A DNA stretch of 64,000 nt, taken from contig NZ_FXYX01000015.1 in NCBI RefSeq assembly GCF_900169265.1, positions 1-64,000 of the forward strand. Reading direction: 5' to 3'. Below, piece by piece: positions 18,118 to 26,947 of this stretch. Within the stretch, counting starts at the first letter, position 1, and the number at the start of each line of letters is the position of its first letter. The stretch is from Brevibacterium iodinum ATCC 49514 (lineage in GTDB: Bacteria; Actinomycetota; Actinomycetes; Actinomycetales; Brevibacteriaceae). The notes below the pieces were generated by a model, which saw only the letters and a list, made by a program, of their open reading frames with translations, was not told the origin of the DNA and did not search any database. Position numbers and translations under genes: made by a program.

Positions 18118-19266
18118 ATGTTCGACCTGTACCAGCCCAGCGAAGAGCACGAAGAGATCCGTGCCGCGGTCCGCAATGTCGTCGAGAAGAAGATCGCGCC
18201 GTTCGCGGCCGAGGTCGACGCGGACTCCCGCTACCCGCAGGAGGCGCACGACGCCCTCGTCGAGACGGATTTCTTCGCCGCGCACATCCCCGAAGAGTAC
18301 GGGGGCATGGGCGCTGATGCGCTGGCAGTGGCGATCATCATCGAAGAGGTCGCACGCGGCTGCGTCTCGTCCTCGCTGATTCCGGCTGTGAACAAACTCG
18401 GCAGCATGCCCGTCCAGCTCGGAGGCAGCGAAGAGATCAAGAAGAAGTACTTCCCGTCCGTGGCCGCCGGAGAAGCAGGATTCTCCTACGGGCTGTCCGA
18501 GCGCGAAGCCGGATCCGACACCGCATCGATGAAGACCCGCGCCGAACGGGACGGCGACGACTGGATCCTCAATGGTGTCAAGACCTGGATCACCAACGCC
18601 GGAGAATCCGAGTACTACACGGTCATGGCCGTGACCGACCCCGACGGAGCCCGTGGACGCAATATCTCCGCCTTCGTCGTCGAGAAGTCCGATGAGGGGT
18701 TCACCTTCGGAGAGAAGGAGCGCAAGCTCGGCATCAAGGGCTCGCCCACCCGCGAGCTCCTCTTCGACAATGTCCGCCTGCCCGGCGACCGCATCGTCGG
18801 TGAGCCCGGGGAAGGTCTCAAGATCGCCCTGCGCACCCTCGACCACACTCGAGTCACGATCGCAGCGCAGGCCGTCGGCGTCGCCCAGGGCGCGCTCGAC
18901 TATGCCCTGGCCTACGTCAAGGATCGGCAGCAGTTCGGCAAGTCGATCGCCGATAATCAGGCGATCCAGTTCATGCTCGCCGATATGGGCATGAAGCTCG
19001 AGGCTGCACGCCAGCTGACCTACACCGCCGCCGCCAAGAGCGAACGCGGCGACGACGACCTCACGTACTTCGGCGCCGCGGCGAAGGCTTTCGCCTCCGA
19101 TGCCGCGATGGAGATCACCACTGACGCCGTGCAGCTGCTCGGCGGTGCCGGCTACGTCGTCGACCACCCGGTCGAGCGGATGATGCGCGATGCGAAGATC
19201 ACGCAGATCTACGAAGGCACCAACCAGATCCAGCGCATGGTGATGGGACGCAAGCTCCTCGCCTGA
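18118..19266 (+). CDS. Acyl-CoA dehydrogenase (FadE25-like)
   Basis: This 382-residue FAD enzyme oxidises acyl-CoA to enoyl-CoA in beta-oxidation or branched-chain amino acid breakdown. FAD/substrate motifs include FSYGLSEREAGSD and WITNAGE; E366 in YEGTNQIQR is the catalytic base at the position used by short/medium-chain and isobutyryl-type enzymes. The chain length used is not evident. GAGGAG at 18108-18113 favours the ATG at 18118 over 18115. A strong terminator follows 70 nt after the stop. Confidence 0.92.
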   Translation: MFDLYQPSEEHEEIRAAVRNVVEKKIAPFAAEVDADSRYPQEAHDALVETDFFAAHIPEEYGGMGADALAVAIIIEEVARGCVSSSLIPAVNKLGSMPVQLGGSEEIKKKYFPSVAAGEAGFSYGLSEREAGSDTASMKTRAERDGDDWILNGVKTWITNAGESEYYTVMAVTDPDGARGRNISAFVVEKSDEGFTFGEKERKLGIKGSPTRELLFDNVRLPGDRIVGEPGEGLKIALRTLDHTRVTIAAQAVGVAQGALDYALAYVKDRQQFGKSIADNQAIQFMLADMGMKLEAARQLTYTAAAKSERGDDDLTYFGAAAKAFASDAAMEITTDAVQLLGGAGYVVDHPVERMMRDAKITQIYEGTNQIQRMVMGRKLLA

Positions 19267-19334
19267 ACCGGGCTCGAGATCTGAGCTGCTGGCCGCACAT
19301 GGTCATGGCCGCTCGGTGCCGGCCGGTCCGTGTC

Positions 19335-19391
19335 GAACGGGCGCTGCGGATTCCCCCGGACGGGAGTCTGCAGCGCCCGTTCTTCTGTTTG
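19335..19391 (+). terminator. Rho-independent terminator after the purKE-acyl-CoA dehydrogenase genes
   Basis: A perfect 13-bp stem (GAACGGGCGCTGC at 19335-19347 pairing with 19370-19382) with a 22-nt loop is followed by TTCTTCTGTTT. Confidence 0.8.
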
Positions 19392-19417
19392 TGTCAAATC
19401 TTCTGTCTGTGTCAAAT
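19382..19417 (+). repeat. Two tandem 18-bp repeats
   Basis: CTTCTGTTTGTGTCAAAT is repeated directly with one mismatch, right after the terminator stem. Confidence 0.7.
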
Positions 19418-19631
19418 CGCACACGCGACGAATCCGACATGCGCGGCGCGGATGTGCCGGAATCGATGGTTCTCACGCGACACAATAGGTGAACACAGTG
19501 GACTCTGAAGTCTCTTTGGCACAGTTGTCAGCTGTGGACATCCTCTGGGGCGATGCGACCTGTGCGTGGCCACCCACGGATGTCGATGCCGGAAGCAGTC
19601 CGTGAGCAGAGCCCGAAGCGAAGGGAAGTCA

Positions 19632-21152
19632 GTGGCCGAAACGAGATATGTGGACCCGATCCGCCACCCGTCGTATGCTTCGCAGCCGACGCGTGATGTG
19701 CGGGCGTGGCTTCTGCTGCTCGTCACGGCTCTCGTGCCCGGGGGAGTGCAGCTGCTCTTCGGCCACCGCCGCTGGGCGAAGATCTCTCTGTCGATCACCG
19801 CCATCAGCTGGATCCTTGCCCTGATCGCCGGTGTGATCGTCCTCATCAGCCGGACGTTCCTCTTCACCATCGGCACGAACCCGTTCATTCTCACATTTCT
19901 GACCATCTGGGTGCCCGTCATCGCGATCAACTGGGCGGTGTGCCTGTTCGACACCCTGCGCCGCATCCGGATCGTCACGATCTCCAGAAGGGCCCGCAAA
20001 CGCTTCGTGGCGGCCTTCTGTGCCCTCCTGCTCATCGTCGTGGGCCCCTTGGCTTGGGGGACGACGATTCTCAACTCGCAGCGCGGACTGATGAGCGACC
20101 TGTTCGCCTCGGGCAAGGCACTCAAGCCCGTCGACGGCCGATACAACATCCTGCTGCTCGGTTCGGACGCCGGAAAAGGGCGGACGGGAATCCGACCGGA
20201 CTCGCTGTCGCTGGTCTCGATCGATGCGAAGACCGGCAAATCCGTCATCATCGGCCTGCCTCGGAATATGGAGAACGTGCCGTTCCCGGACGACTCTCCG
20301 CTGCACAAGCATTACCCGCAGGGATACAGCTGCGGGGACGAATGTCTGCTCAACGCCGTCTTCCAGCAGGGCGAACAGCACAAGGATGAGTTCGAGGACC
20401 CGAAGACTGCCGGCGAGCAGGCGACGATGGACGCCGTTTCGGGCGCCACCGGACTCGAGGTCCAGTACTACGCGATGATCAATCTCAAGGGATTCGAGAA
20501 CCTCATCGACTCCCTCGGCGGAATCACCCTCGTCTCCGGCAAGCGAGTGCCGATTTCGTCGAAGGTCGATCCGACCACGGGCGAGCATGGGCCGGTCAAG
20601 GGATGGATCGAACCGGGCAAACAGAAGCTCGACGGCTTCCACGCGCTGTGGTTCGCCCGCTCCCGAGAGTTCTCCAGCGACTACGAGCGGATGGTCCGCC
20701 AGCGCTGTGTGCAGACGGCGATGGTCAAACAGCTCGATCCGGCCACCGTGCTCACCCGTTACCAGTCGATCGCGAAAGCCACTCCGGGGGCCGTGTCGAC
20801 GGACATCCCATCGTCTCAGGTGGACTCGTTCGTCGACCTCGCGCTCAAAGTGAAGTCGCAGAAGATCGAATCCGTCGACCTCACTCCGCCGCGCATTACT
20901 CCGTCACAGCCCGACTTCGATGTGGCACATCAGCTGGTAGCCGATAAGATCGAGGAGTCGTCGAAGTCCTCGGAAGAGGACAAAGGCGCGTTCTCGGTTC
21001 CCGGAAGCGACCTGTCAGCCGCTGCCGGAGTCGATGCGGGACTCGATCCGAACCCCGGTTCAGGGCCGCAGCTGCTGGCACAGGGTGCCGGCGACACCTC
21101 TGCTGACAACGGCGAAGACGCCGACGCGAAGGCGATCTGCTACGTGCCGTAA
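19632..21152 (+). CDS. LytR-CpsA-Psr (LCP) family glycopolymer ligase
   Basis: This 506-residue membrane protein should attach wall glycopolymers (arabinogalactan- or teichoic-type) to peptidoglycan outside the membrane. It has an unusually polytopic N-terminus, about four hydrophobic segments between residues 22 and 155, then the LCP domain (about 185-400: ILLLGSDAG, RPDSLSLVSID, IIGLPRNM, DSLGGITL, HALWFARSR with the catalytic arginines), and an acidic Ser-rich tail ending in a cysteine. The GTG at 19632 follows GAAGGGAAG; a GTG at 19602 is an alternative. It lies next to a secreted wall hydrolase gene. Confidence 0.9.
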   Translation: MAETRYVDPIRHPSYASQPTRDVRAWLLLLVTALVPGGVQLLFGHRRWAKISLSITAISWILALIAGVIVLISRTFLFTIGTNPFILTFLTIWVPVIAINWAVCLFDTLRRIRIVTISRRARKRFVAAFCALLLIVVGPLAWGTTILNSQRGLMSDLFASGKALKPVDGRYNILLLGSDAGKGRTGIRPDSLSLVSIDAKTGKSVIIGLPRNMENVPFPDDSPLHKHYPQGYSCGDECLLNAVFQQGEQHKDEFEDPKTAGEQATMDAVSGATGLEVQYYAMINLKGFENLIDSLGGITLVSGKRVPISSKVDPTTGEHGPVKGWIEPGKQKLDGFHALWFARSREFSSDYERMVRQRCVQTAMVKQLDPATVLTRYQSIAKATPGAVSTDIPSSQVDSFVDLALKVKSQKIESVDLTPPRITPSQPDFDVAHQLVADKIEESSKSSEEDKGAFSVPGSDLSAAAGVDAGLDPNPGSGPQLLAQGAGDTSADNGEDADAKAICYVP

Positions 21153-21262
21153 GGCGCCGCTGTGGGGTCGGTCGTGATGAGACCAATGACCGAATCAGTC
21201 GATCCCATGACGATTCCGGGAAAATCTTTTGCTCGGTGTGTCCCCTGCCAATGCTGGGAACC

Positions 21263-21276
21263 ACACTCGTGTAATT
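21263..21276 (+). promoter_or_regulatory. Motif shared with the whiB promoter region
   Basis: ACACTCGTGTAATT occurs about 142 nt before the hydrolase start and differs by one base from 29794-29807 upstream of whiB. In both places an AT-rich -10-like sequence follows (TAGAAT here). Confidence 0.4.
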
Positions 21277-21417
21277 AGAATATTCTGCTCTGTGGCTAGT
21301 CTGACACGCCGAAAATGTGTAACAATTTTGAGATGTTGGGGTTGCCCACCGTTCTGCCAACGGTGAAGGGGACCTCGAGGCCTGAACTTCCCTGTCTTCC
21401 TCGAAAAGGCTGTAACG

Positions 21418-24255
21418 ATGAAATATCTATTGCCCACAGTTGCGGGCTGCGCTTCTATTGCGCTGGTCGGCACCTTAGCGGTCACGGCACCGTCGGCTTC
21501 CGCAGCCACGACGTCGCCTGATGTGTCCAAAGAGGCGCTGAACGTCAGCAAAGAGGGACTCAACGTCCCCGGCGCCCGCGATTCCAGTGATTCCACCGCC
21601 ACTGCCGCCAACCAGAGCGCCACGAGCAATCTGCCGAATATCTTCAAGTCGCAGACCGCCCTGGCCTCGGCCAAGGTGCCCGATATCGTCAACGCGTCGG
21701 CGTCGGCGTCTGCGGGCTCGGTCAACAACGTCTCCGCCGGACTGACATCTGGAGCCGACGAGGCCGCACCGTCTGAGGGATCGGCTCCGTCCGAGACCGA
21801 GCAGGCTCCTGCCGAGGGCGCAGAGACCGAGACCCCGAAGTCCGAGGACGAGGACGCGAAGGATTCGTCCGACGAGTCGAAGGCCGAGGGCGAAGACGAC
21901 ATCTCCGGTTCGGTCCGTCAGAAGACCGAAGACGGAGTGAACATCGCGCTCATCTCCGATGTCCTCGATGTTCCCGCGAACAACCCGAGCCTTGTCGGCT
22001 TCACCTTCTCCGAGTCGAAGTCCAATATCCGCATCCAGGTCCGCACCAAGCAGGGGTCGGAATGGGGCAATTGGGACACCCTGGACGAAGAGCAGCAGGA
22101 AGAAGCCCAGAACAAGGGTTCGGAGCCGATGACGGTGTCGAACGCTTCCGCTGTGCAGATGCGCATCCTCGGTGACTCCGCACCGAGCGAGGCCGAACTC
22201 GTGCTCGTCGATCCGAAGCGGGACGCCGGCGACGCTCAGGCCGTCGCCGAGAACGATCCCGTCGAGCTCGACGATCAGGTCGGCGGCGACTCCGCCGGTG
22301 CTGAAACCGCGCCGGAGCAGTCGACCGAGGACGCGACCGACGCCGAGGCGGCATCCGCAGAGAACGTCGACGCGGCGGCCGGTGCGACGGTGACCAACCA
22401 GAACTACGTACCCGGATCGTCGACGGTGGACACCGTGGCGAAGAAGGTGTCGAAGCCGAAGATCGGTTCGCGCAGCTCGTGGGGTGCCAAGGCCTACCGC
22501 GGCAGCCCCGACTACGCCAGCGGCATCAAGCAGGCCGTCGTTCACCACACCTCCGGCTCGAACAGCTACTCTGCTGCCGACGTTCCCGGAATCATCCGTG
22601 GTATTCAGGCCTACCACCAGCAGGGTCGCGGCTGGAACGACATCGGATACAACGTCGTCGCAGACAAGTACGGCCGTCTCTGGCACGCTCGGGGCGGTGA
22701 CGTCTCGAAGGCCGTCATCGGCGCTCACGTTGCCGGACACAACACCGGAACCTTCGGCATCTCCGTGCTGGGTACCTACAACAGCGCGGCTCCGCCGAAG
22801 AAGACCCGCGACGCCGTCGCCTCGGCGATCGCCTGGAAGTTCTCGATCAACGGAATCTCCAAGGCGACGAAGTCGAACCTGGTCGGCCACCGCGATCTGG
22901 GACAGACCGACTGCCCGGGTGACGCTTTCTACGCCAAGCTGGGTGAGATGCGCTCGACGGTCAACTCGATCCTGAAGACCGGCGAACAGCCCAGCGACAG
23001 CAAGGACGATTCCAAGAAGGACGACGACAAGTCCAAGGATGACTCCAAGAAGGACGACGACAAGTCCAAGGATGACTCCAAGAAGGACGACGACAAGAAG
23101 ACCGAGAAGCCGAAGGCGAAGACCTCGATCGAGAAGTACGCCGAGAAGAACAAGCTCGGCAAAGCTCTCGGCAAGGAGTACGACGTCACGGGCGTCGCTG
23201 GTGCCAAGGCACAGAAGTTCGAGAAGGGCACCGTCTACTGGTCCAAGAAGACCGGCGCCTACCACCTGTCCGGAGCGATCGCTTCGGCGTACAAGGGCAA
23301 TGCAGTCACCGACTTGGGGCTGCCCACCTCCGCGGAGAAGGGCGGCCTCAAGGGCGGGGGCGTCGCGCAGCGCTTCGAGAAGGGCTCGTTCTACTGGTCG
23401 AAGACCACCGGCGCTCACTACACGTCCGGCACGATCATGAAGTACTGGGGTGACAAGGGGACCGTCAAGGGTCACCTCGGTTACCCCAAGTCGGACGTGG
23501 TCTACAAGAAGGGCCGCGGTGAGCAGCTCTTCCAAGGCGCACGTCTGGTCTGGGCCGAAGGCTACGGGACCACCGAGTTCTCTGCCAAGGGTTCGATCGC
23601 CGGCGGAGTCAGCGACGACAATGCTCCGGGCGGCACGACGCCGCCGGGAGACGATTCCACCGATGACAAGTCGCCTGCAGACTCCGGGGAAGGTTCTGCA
23701 GACGACAAGGGCTCGAAAGACGATAAGTCCAAGGACGACTCCAAGAAGGACGATAAGTCCAAGGACGACTCCAAGAAGGACGATAAGTCCAAGGACGACT
23801 CCAAGAAGGACGATTCCAAGAAGGATGACAAGTCCAAGGACGATAAGAAGAAGGACGACGACAAGAAGAAGGACAAGCCGTCCAAGGCCGAGAAGATCGC
23901 AGCCCAGCGTGCGTCCATCATCAAGGATGCGAAGGCCAACCTCGGCGTCAAATACGTCTGGGGCGGCACCTCGCCGAAGTCCGGTTGGGACTGCTCGGGC
24001 TACACCCAGTACGTCTATGGCAAGAACGGCATCAAACTGCCGCGCACAACCAGTCAGCAGCGTTACGCCGGCAAGGAGATCTCGCTCAAGGACGCCAAGG
24101 CCGGCGACCTGATCTGGATCCCCGGTCATATCGGAATCATCTCCGAGACCAAGGGCCAGATGTACGATGCCGGCTCGACGCGGACGAACACAACGAAGCG
24201 CAGCTACAGCTGGATGCTGAACCGTGGAGCCAAGGTCATCCGCGTAGTCGGCTGA
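21418..24255 (+). CDS. Secreted bifunctional peptidoglycan hydrolase: amidase/PGRP, LGFP repeats, NlpC/P60
   Basis: This 945-residue exported protein has a signal peptide (residues 1-29, cleavage after ASA), an acidic spacer, a beta-rich domain (about 170-270), an Amidase_2/PGRP domain (about 352-510, from SRSSWGAKAY; zinc histidine in AVVHHTSG; GHRDLGQTDCPG), a DDSKKDDKSK linker, three LGFP-type repeats (about 570-735), a second such linker and a C-terminal NlpC/P60 domain (about 832-945; C859 in WDCSGY, H904 in PGHIGII). It could therefore cut both the MurNAc-Ala amide and the peptide stem. LGFP repeats anchor proteins to the wall in corynebacteria. AAAGG lies 9 nt before the ATG. Confidence 0.92.
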   Translation: MKYLLPTVAGCASIALVGTLAVTAPSASAATTSPDVSKEALNVSKEGLNVPGARDSSDSTATAANQSATSNLPNIFKSQTALASAKVPDIVNASASASAGSVNNVSAGLTSGADEAAPSEGSAPSETEQAPAEGAETETPKSEDEDAKDSSDESKAEGEDDISGSVRQKTEDGVNIALISDVLDVPANNPSLVGFTFSESKSNIRIQVRTKQGSEWGNWDTLDEEQQEEAQNKGSEPMTVSNASAVQMRILGDSAPSEAELVLVDPKRDAGDAQAVAENDPVELDDQVGGDSAGAETAPEQSTEDATDAEAASAENVDAAAGATVTNQNYVPGSSTVDTVAKKVSKPKIGSRSSWGAKAYRGSPDYASGIKQAVVHHTSGSNSYSAADVPGIIRGIQAYHQQGRGWNDIGYNVVADKYGRLWHARGGDVSKAVIGAHVAGHNTGTFGISVLGTYNSAAPPKKTRDAVASAIAWKFSINGISKATKSNLVGHRDLGQTDCPGDAFYAKLGEMRSTVNSILKTGEQPSDSKDDSKKDDDKSKDDSKKDDDKSKDDSKKDDDKKTEKPKAKTSIEKYAEKNKLGKALGKEYDVTGVAGAKAQKFEKGTVYWSKKTGAYHLSGAIASAYKGNAVTDLGLPTSAEKGGLKGGGVAQRFEKGSFYWSKTTGAHYTSGTIMKYWGDKGTVKGHLGYPKSDVVYKKGRGEQLFQGARLVWAEGYGTTEFSAKGSIAGGVSDDNAPGGTTPPGDDSTDDKSPADSGEGSADDKGSKDDKSKDDSKKDDKSKDDSKKDDKSKDDSKKDDSKKDDKSKDDKKKDDDKKKDKPSKAEKIAAQRASIIKDAKANLGVKYVWGGTSPKSGWDCSGYTQYVYGKNGIKLPRTTSQQRYAGKEISLKDAKAGDLIWIPGHIGIISETKGQMYDAGSTRTNTTKRSYSWMLNRGAKVIRVVG
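23001..23100 (+). repeat. 33-bp tandem repeats encoding the first DSK linker
   Basis: About 2.5 nearly identical 33-bp units encode KDDSKKDDDKS-type linker sequence between the amidase and LGFP parts. Such a tract can change length by slippage without a frameshift. Confidence 0.8.
23721..23820 (+). repeat. 30-bp tandem repeats encoding the second DSK linker
   Basis: Three identical 30-bp units (23721-23810) plus a partial one encode a Lys/Asp/Ser linker before the NlpC/P60 domain. Confidence 0.85.
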
Positions 24256-24295
24256 CACCAGGCATCGAGGACAGGGGCGTACAGCGCCTGCCGGC

Positions 24296-24347
24296 CAGTG
24301 CCCCGAGGAGGACCCCATTGTGGATCTCCCTCGGGGCACTGTCTGGT
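24296..24347 (+). terminator. Terminator of the hydrolase gene
   Basis: A perfect 13-bp stem (CAGTGCCCCGAGG at 24296-24308 pairing with 24329-24341) is followed by TCTGGTTT, a weak T-tract. Confidence 0.65.
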
Positions 24348-24474
24348 TTCCCAGACGATTCCGGTCGCGGCAGTGACCGGGCCATATGTATCTGCGCAGG
24401 TGACAAGCGGTGAATAGATTGTGACTTCGGCTGAACAGTCAGTGAAGTGCCGACTCCGGCCACGACAGCGGGGC

Positions 24475-24480
24475 TAGGCT
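24475..24480 (+). promoter_or_regulatory. -10 box of manA
   Basis: TAGGCT, 65 nt before the manA GTG, leaving a leader of roughly 60 nt. Confidence 0.4.
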
Positions 24481-24545
24481 GGACTGAGCACAACCGGAAG
24501 TCACCGGATGTGACTCCGACTCGATCCTGTCAAAGGGGGCCCGCA

Positions 24546-25865
24546 GTGCATCGTCTGCACAATACGGTCAAGAAGTTCGAATGGGGCAGCACCGACGCGA
24601 TTCCCGCGATCCTCGGCACAGTCCCGGACGGCACCCCCTGCGCGGAACTCTGGCTCGGAGCACATCCGGTCAGCCCCTCTCGACTCGATGTAGGGCACAC
24701 GCGGGCTCAGGCTCCGCTGGAACGGCAGAACCGCCTCGGCGGGCAGCAGGCAACGGGCGGCGTGGCGACCGAGGCCGAGCCGCGGCTCGGACCCAACCTC
24801 ATCGAGTACCTGGCGGGGGACCCTGAAGGTCTGCTCGGCCATGACTCCCTCGAGTCCTTCGGAGCGCGACTGCCGTTCCTGCTCAAGGTGCTCTCGGCGA
24901 GGAAGGCCCTGTCGATCCAGGTGCACCCGAACCGCGAACAGGCCCGGGCCGGATTCGCCGCCGAGGAAGCGGCCGGACCGGCACTGGACGCTCCCGACCG
25001 GAACTTCAAAGACGCCTCGGCGAAACCGGAGCTCATCTACGCACTCACCGACTTCCACGCGCTCACGGGATTCCGTCCGCGCAAGGCCGTGCGAGCCACG
25101 TTCGAACGGATGCTCTCCCAGCCGCTGACTCCGCCGTCCTTGGACGTGCTCGGAGCGATCATCGCAGCGCTGAAGTCCTTCAGCGAGTCCAAGGCGCTGT
25201 CTCGAGCCGTCGAAATCATCCTCAGCGATCCGCGGACACCTGGGCTCGTCGACGAGGTGGCCGCCCGCGGAATCGACGAACTGCCGGTCGGACACATCAG
25301 CCGGTCAGGCAGTGCGGTCGATCCGGCGCAGACGTTCTGCGAGCTCGTCACCGACTATCCCCATGACCCCGGTGCGCTAGTCGGACTCATGCTCAACCGG
25401 GTCCACCTGCAGCCGGGTGAAGCGCTGACCATGGACGCCGGAGTGCTGCATGCCTACCTCTTCGGCACAGGCATCGAGATCATGGCCTCGAGCGACAACG
25501 TCGTGCGCGGCGGGCTGACCTCGAAGCACGTCGACATCGAACAGCTGTCGAAGATCACGGACTTCCATGCCGGTGCACCTCGGATGGTCGAGCCCGATCA
25601 CTCGGGAATGCTGCTGGGACCCACCGATGATTTCGCTCTGCAGGCACTGCGGTGCCCGCGCATGACGACGGTGGAACGGCGCGGCGCGGCGATTGTGCTG
25701 TGCACCGCGGGAACTGTCACACTCAGCTCGCTCGGCTCGACGCTCACCCTCGAGCGTGGGCAGAGCGCGTTCATTGCGGCAAACGAACCGACGGTGACGG
25801 CTGATGGCCACGGCGACCTGTTCGTGGCGACCACCGGACTGAACTCCGGAGCTGCCGGCCGCTGA
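24546..25865 (+). CDS. manA: Mannose-6-phosphate isomerase, class I
   Basis: This 439-residue zinc enzyme interconverts fructose-6-P and mannose-6-P and so feeds mannose into glycolipids, GDP-mannose and wall polymers. Zinc ligands are visible in SIQVHPN (Gln, His), KPELIYAL (Glu) and AGVLHAYL (His). Length is that of the type I family. The GTG at 24546 follows AAAGGGGGC. Together with the phosphomannomutase gene at 35754 it supplies mannose-1-P. Residues about 60-85 hold a poorly conserved insert. Confidence 0.93.
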   Translation: MHRLHNTVKKFEWGSTDAIPAILGTVPDGTPCAELWLGAHPVSPSRLDVGHTRAQAPLERQNRLGGQQATGGVATEAEPRLGPNLIEYLAGDPEGLLGHDSLESFGARLPFLLKVLSARKALSIQVHPNREQARAGFAAEEAAGPALDAPDRNFKDASAKPELIYALTDFHALTGFRPRKAVRATFERMLSQPLTPPSLDVLGAIIAALKSFSESKALSRAVEIILSDPRTPGLVDEVAARGIDELPVGHISRSGSAVDPAQTFCELVTDYPHDPGALVGLMLNRVHLQPGEALTMDAGVLHAYLFGTGIEIMASSDNVVRGGLTSKHVDIEQLSKITDFHAGAPRMVEPDHSGMLLGPTDDFALQALRCPRMTTVERRGAAIVLCTAGTVTLSSLGSTLTLERGQSAFIAANEPTVTADGHGDLFVATTGLNSGAAGR

Positions 25866-25970
25866 GCACGCGCTGTCCGCCACCACCGGCGGCTGAGCTC
25901 GTCTGCTCAACTCACCCCTGCGAATGCTTACACACCCCTGCTGACCGGTGTGCAGGGCCCCTGCAGAGTG

Positions 25971-26030
25971 ATTGTTGGGTCGATCCACGGTGATTTCTTC
26001 AACGTAACCACCGTGGATCGACCCAACAAT
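25971..26030. repeat. Long perfect hairpin (22-bp stem)
   Basis: Arms 25971-25992 and 26009-26030 are perfectly complementary, with a 16-nt loop. No T-tract follows on either side, and the arm contains a near-palindrome (TGGGTCGATCCA). It looks like an extragenic palindrome or a bidirectional terminator. Confidence 0.85.
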
Positions 26031-26150
26031 CTGCGCTTCCAACGGTGTCGAGCAACGTCCGACGGCCCTGACGGACGAAGCCGGTGTTCGGCGGCGGTCG
26101 ACGCCAGCGCGTGGGCGGTCAGGACTGCCGTGCGCTGGCGGCAGAACACA

Positions 26151-26211
26151 GAACAGCGGTCACGTTCGGATATTTCTGAGCGATCAGAGCATCCGAACGT
26201 GACCACTGTTC
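26151..26211. repeat. Long near-perfect hairpin (21-bp stem)
   Basis: Arms 26151-26171 and 26191-26211 match at 20 of 21 positions, with a 19-nt loop containing a small inverted repeat (CTGA-GCGA-TCAG). Its sequence is unrelated to the hairpin 120 bp away. Confidence 0.85.
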
Positions 26212-26272
26212 GATCACCAAGTGTCCTCGTTCGGACACTACACGCGTGAGGCCTGGGCCGGTCACTCGGAAC

Positions 26273-26935
26273 TCAGGCGGCGACCTCGATGGTGGGGACG
26301 TCCTCGGGGACGATCACCTCGGCGCCGGTCTTCTCCTTGACTTCGTCGACGGTCACGCCCGGGGCGAGTTCGACGAGGGTGAACGCGTCACCGCTGACGT
26401 CGAGTACGGCGATATCGGTGATGATGCGCTCGACGACGCCCTTTCCGGTCAGCGGCAGTTCGCACGACTTCAGCAGTTTGTGCGAACCGTCCTTGGCGAC
26501 GTGGTCCATGATGACGATGACGCGCTGGGCACCGTGCACGAGGTCCATGGCGCCGCCCATGCCCTTGACCATCTTGCCCGGGATCATCCAGTTCGCGATG
26601 TCTCCGTTCGTGGCTACCTGCATGGCGCCGAGGATTGCGGCGTTGATCTTGCCGCCGCGGATCATCCCGAAGCTCGCCGCTGAGTCGAAGTACGCGGCGC
26701 CCGGGTTCATCGTGACGATCTCCTTGCCTGCGTTGATGAGGTCGGGGTCGATCTCATCCTCGGTCGGGTACGGGCCGACGCCGAGCAGGCCGTTCTCCGA
26801 CTGGAGCACGAGGTGGACACCCTCGGGCAGAAAATTGGGCACCAGGGTCGGCATGCCGATGCCGAGGTTGACGTAGCTGCCGTCTTCGAGCTCCTGGGCG
26901 GCACGGGCCGCCATCTGATTGCGTGTCAATGACAT
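26273..26935 (-). CDS. 3-oxoacid CoA-transferase, subunit B
   Basis: This 220-residue beta subunit of a class I CoA-transferase moves CoA between succinyl-CoA (or acetyl-CoA) and a 3-oxoacid such as acetoacetate or 3-oxoadipate. The catalytic glutamate is E47 in [20 protein letters not shown] is also typical. It works as a heteromer with the A subunit encoded 12 nt upstream. It is the last gene of a four-gene leftward operon. Acetoacetate and 3-oxoadipate transferases look alike, so the substrate is left open. Confidence 0.92.
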   Translation of the reverse strand: MSLTRNQMAARAAQELEDGSYVNLGIGMPTLVPNFLPEGVHLVLQSENGLLGVGPYPTEDEIDPDLINAGKEIVTMNPGAAYFDSAASFGMIRGGKINAAILGAMQVATNGDIANWMIPGKMVKGMGGAMDLVHGAQRVIVIMDHVAKDGSHKLLKSCELPLTGKGVVERIITDIAVLDVSGDAFTLVELAPGVTVDEVKEKTGAEVIVPEDVPTIEVAA

Positions 26936-26947
26936 TTCTGTGTCTCC

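Larger units (their letters stand above)
19267..19631. other. 365-bp intergenic stretch before the LCP gene
   Basis: It holds a Rho-independent terminator (19335-19391), two tandem 18-bp repeats (19382-19417) and, near 19480-19500, CAATAGG as a possible -10. No coding region is convincing. Confidence 0.6.
25866..26272. other. 407-bp non-coding interval between convergent manA and CoA-transferase genes
   Basis: It holds two long hairpins (25971-26030, 26151-26211) and a smaller inverted repeat (CGCCAGCGC at 26102-26110 pairing with 26132-26140). No credible gene; the hairpins may terminate both converging transcripts. Confidence 0.7.

Noticed and set aside
23001..23820. CRISPR-like or mobile repeats
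   Set aside because: The repeats are in frame and encode Lys/Asp/Ser linkers inside one gene; there are no unique spacers.
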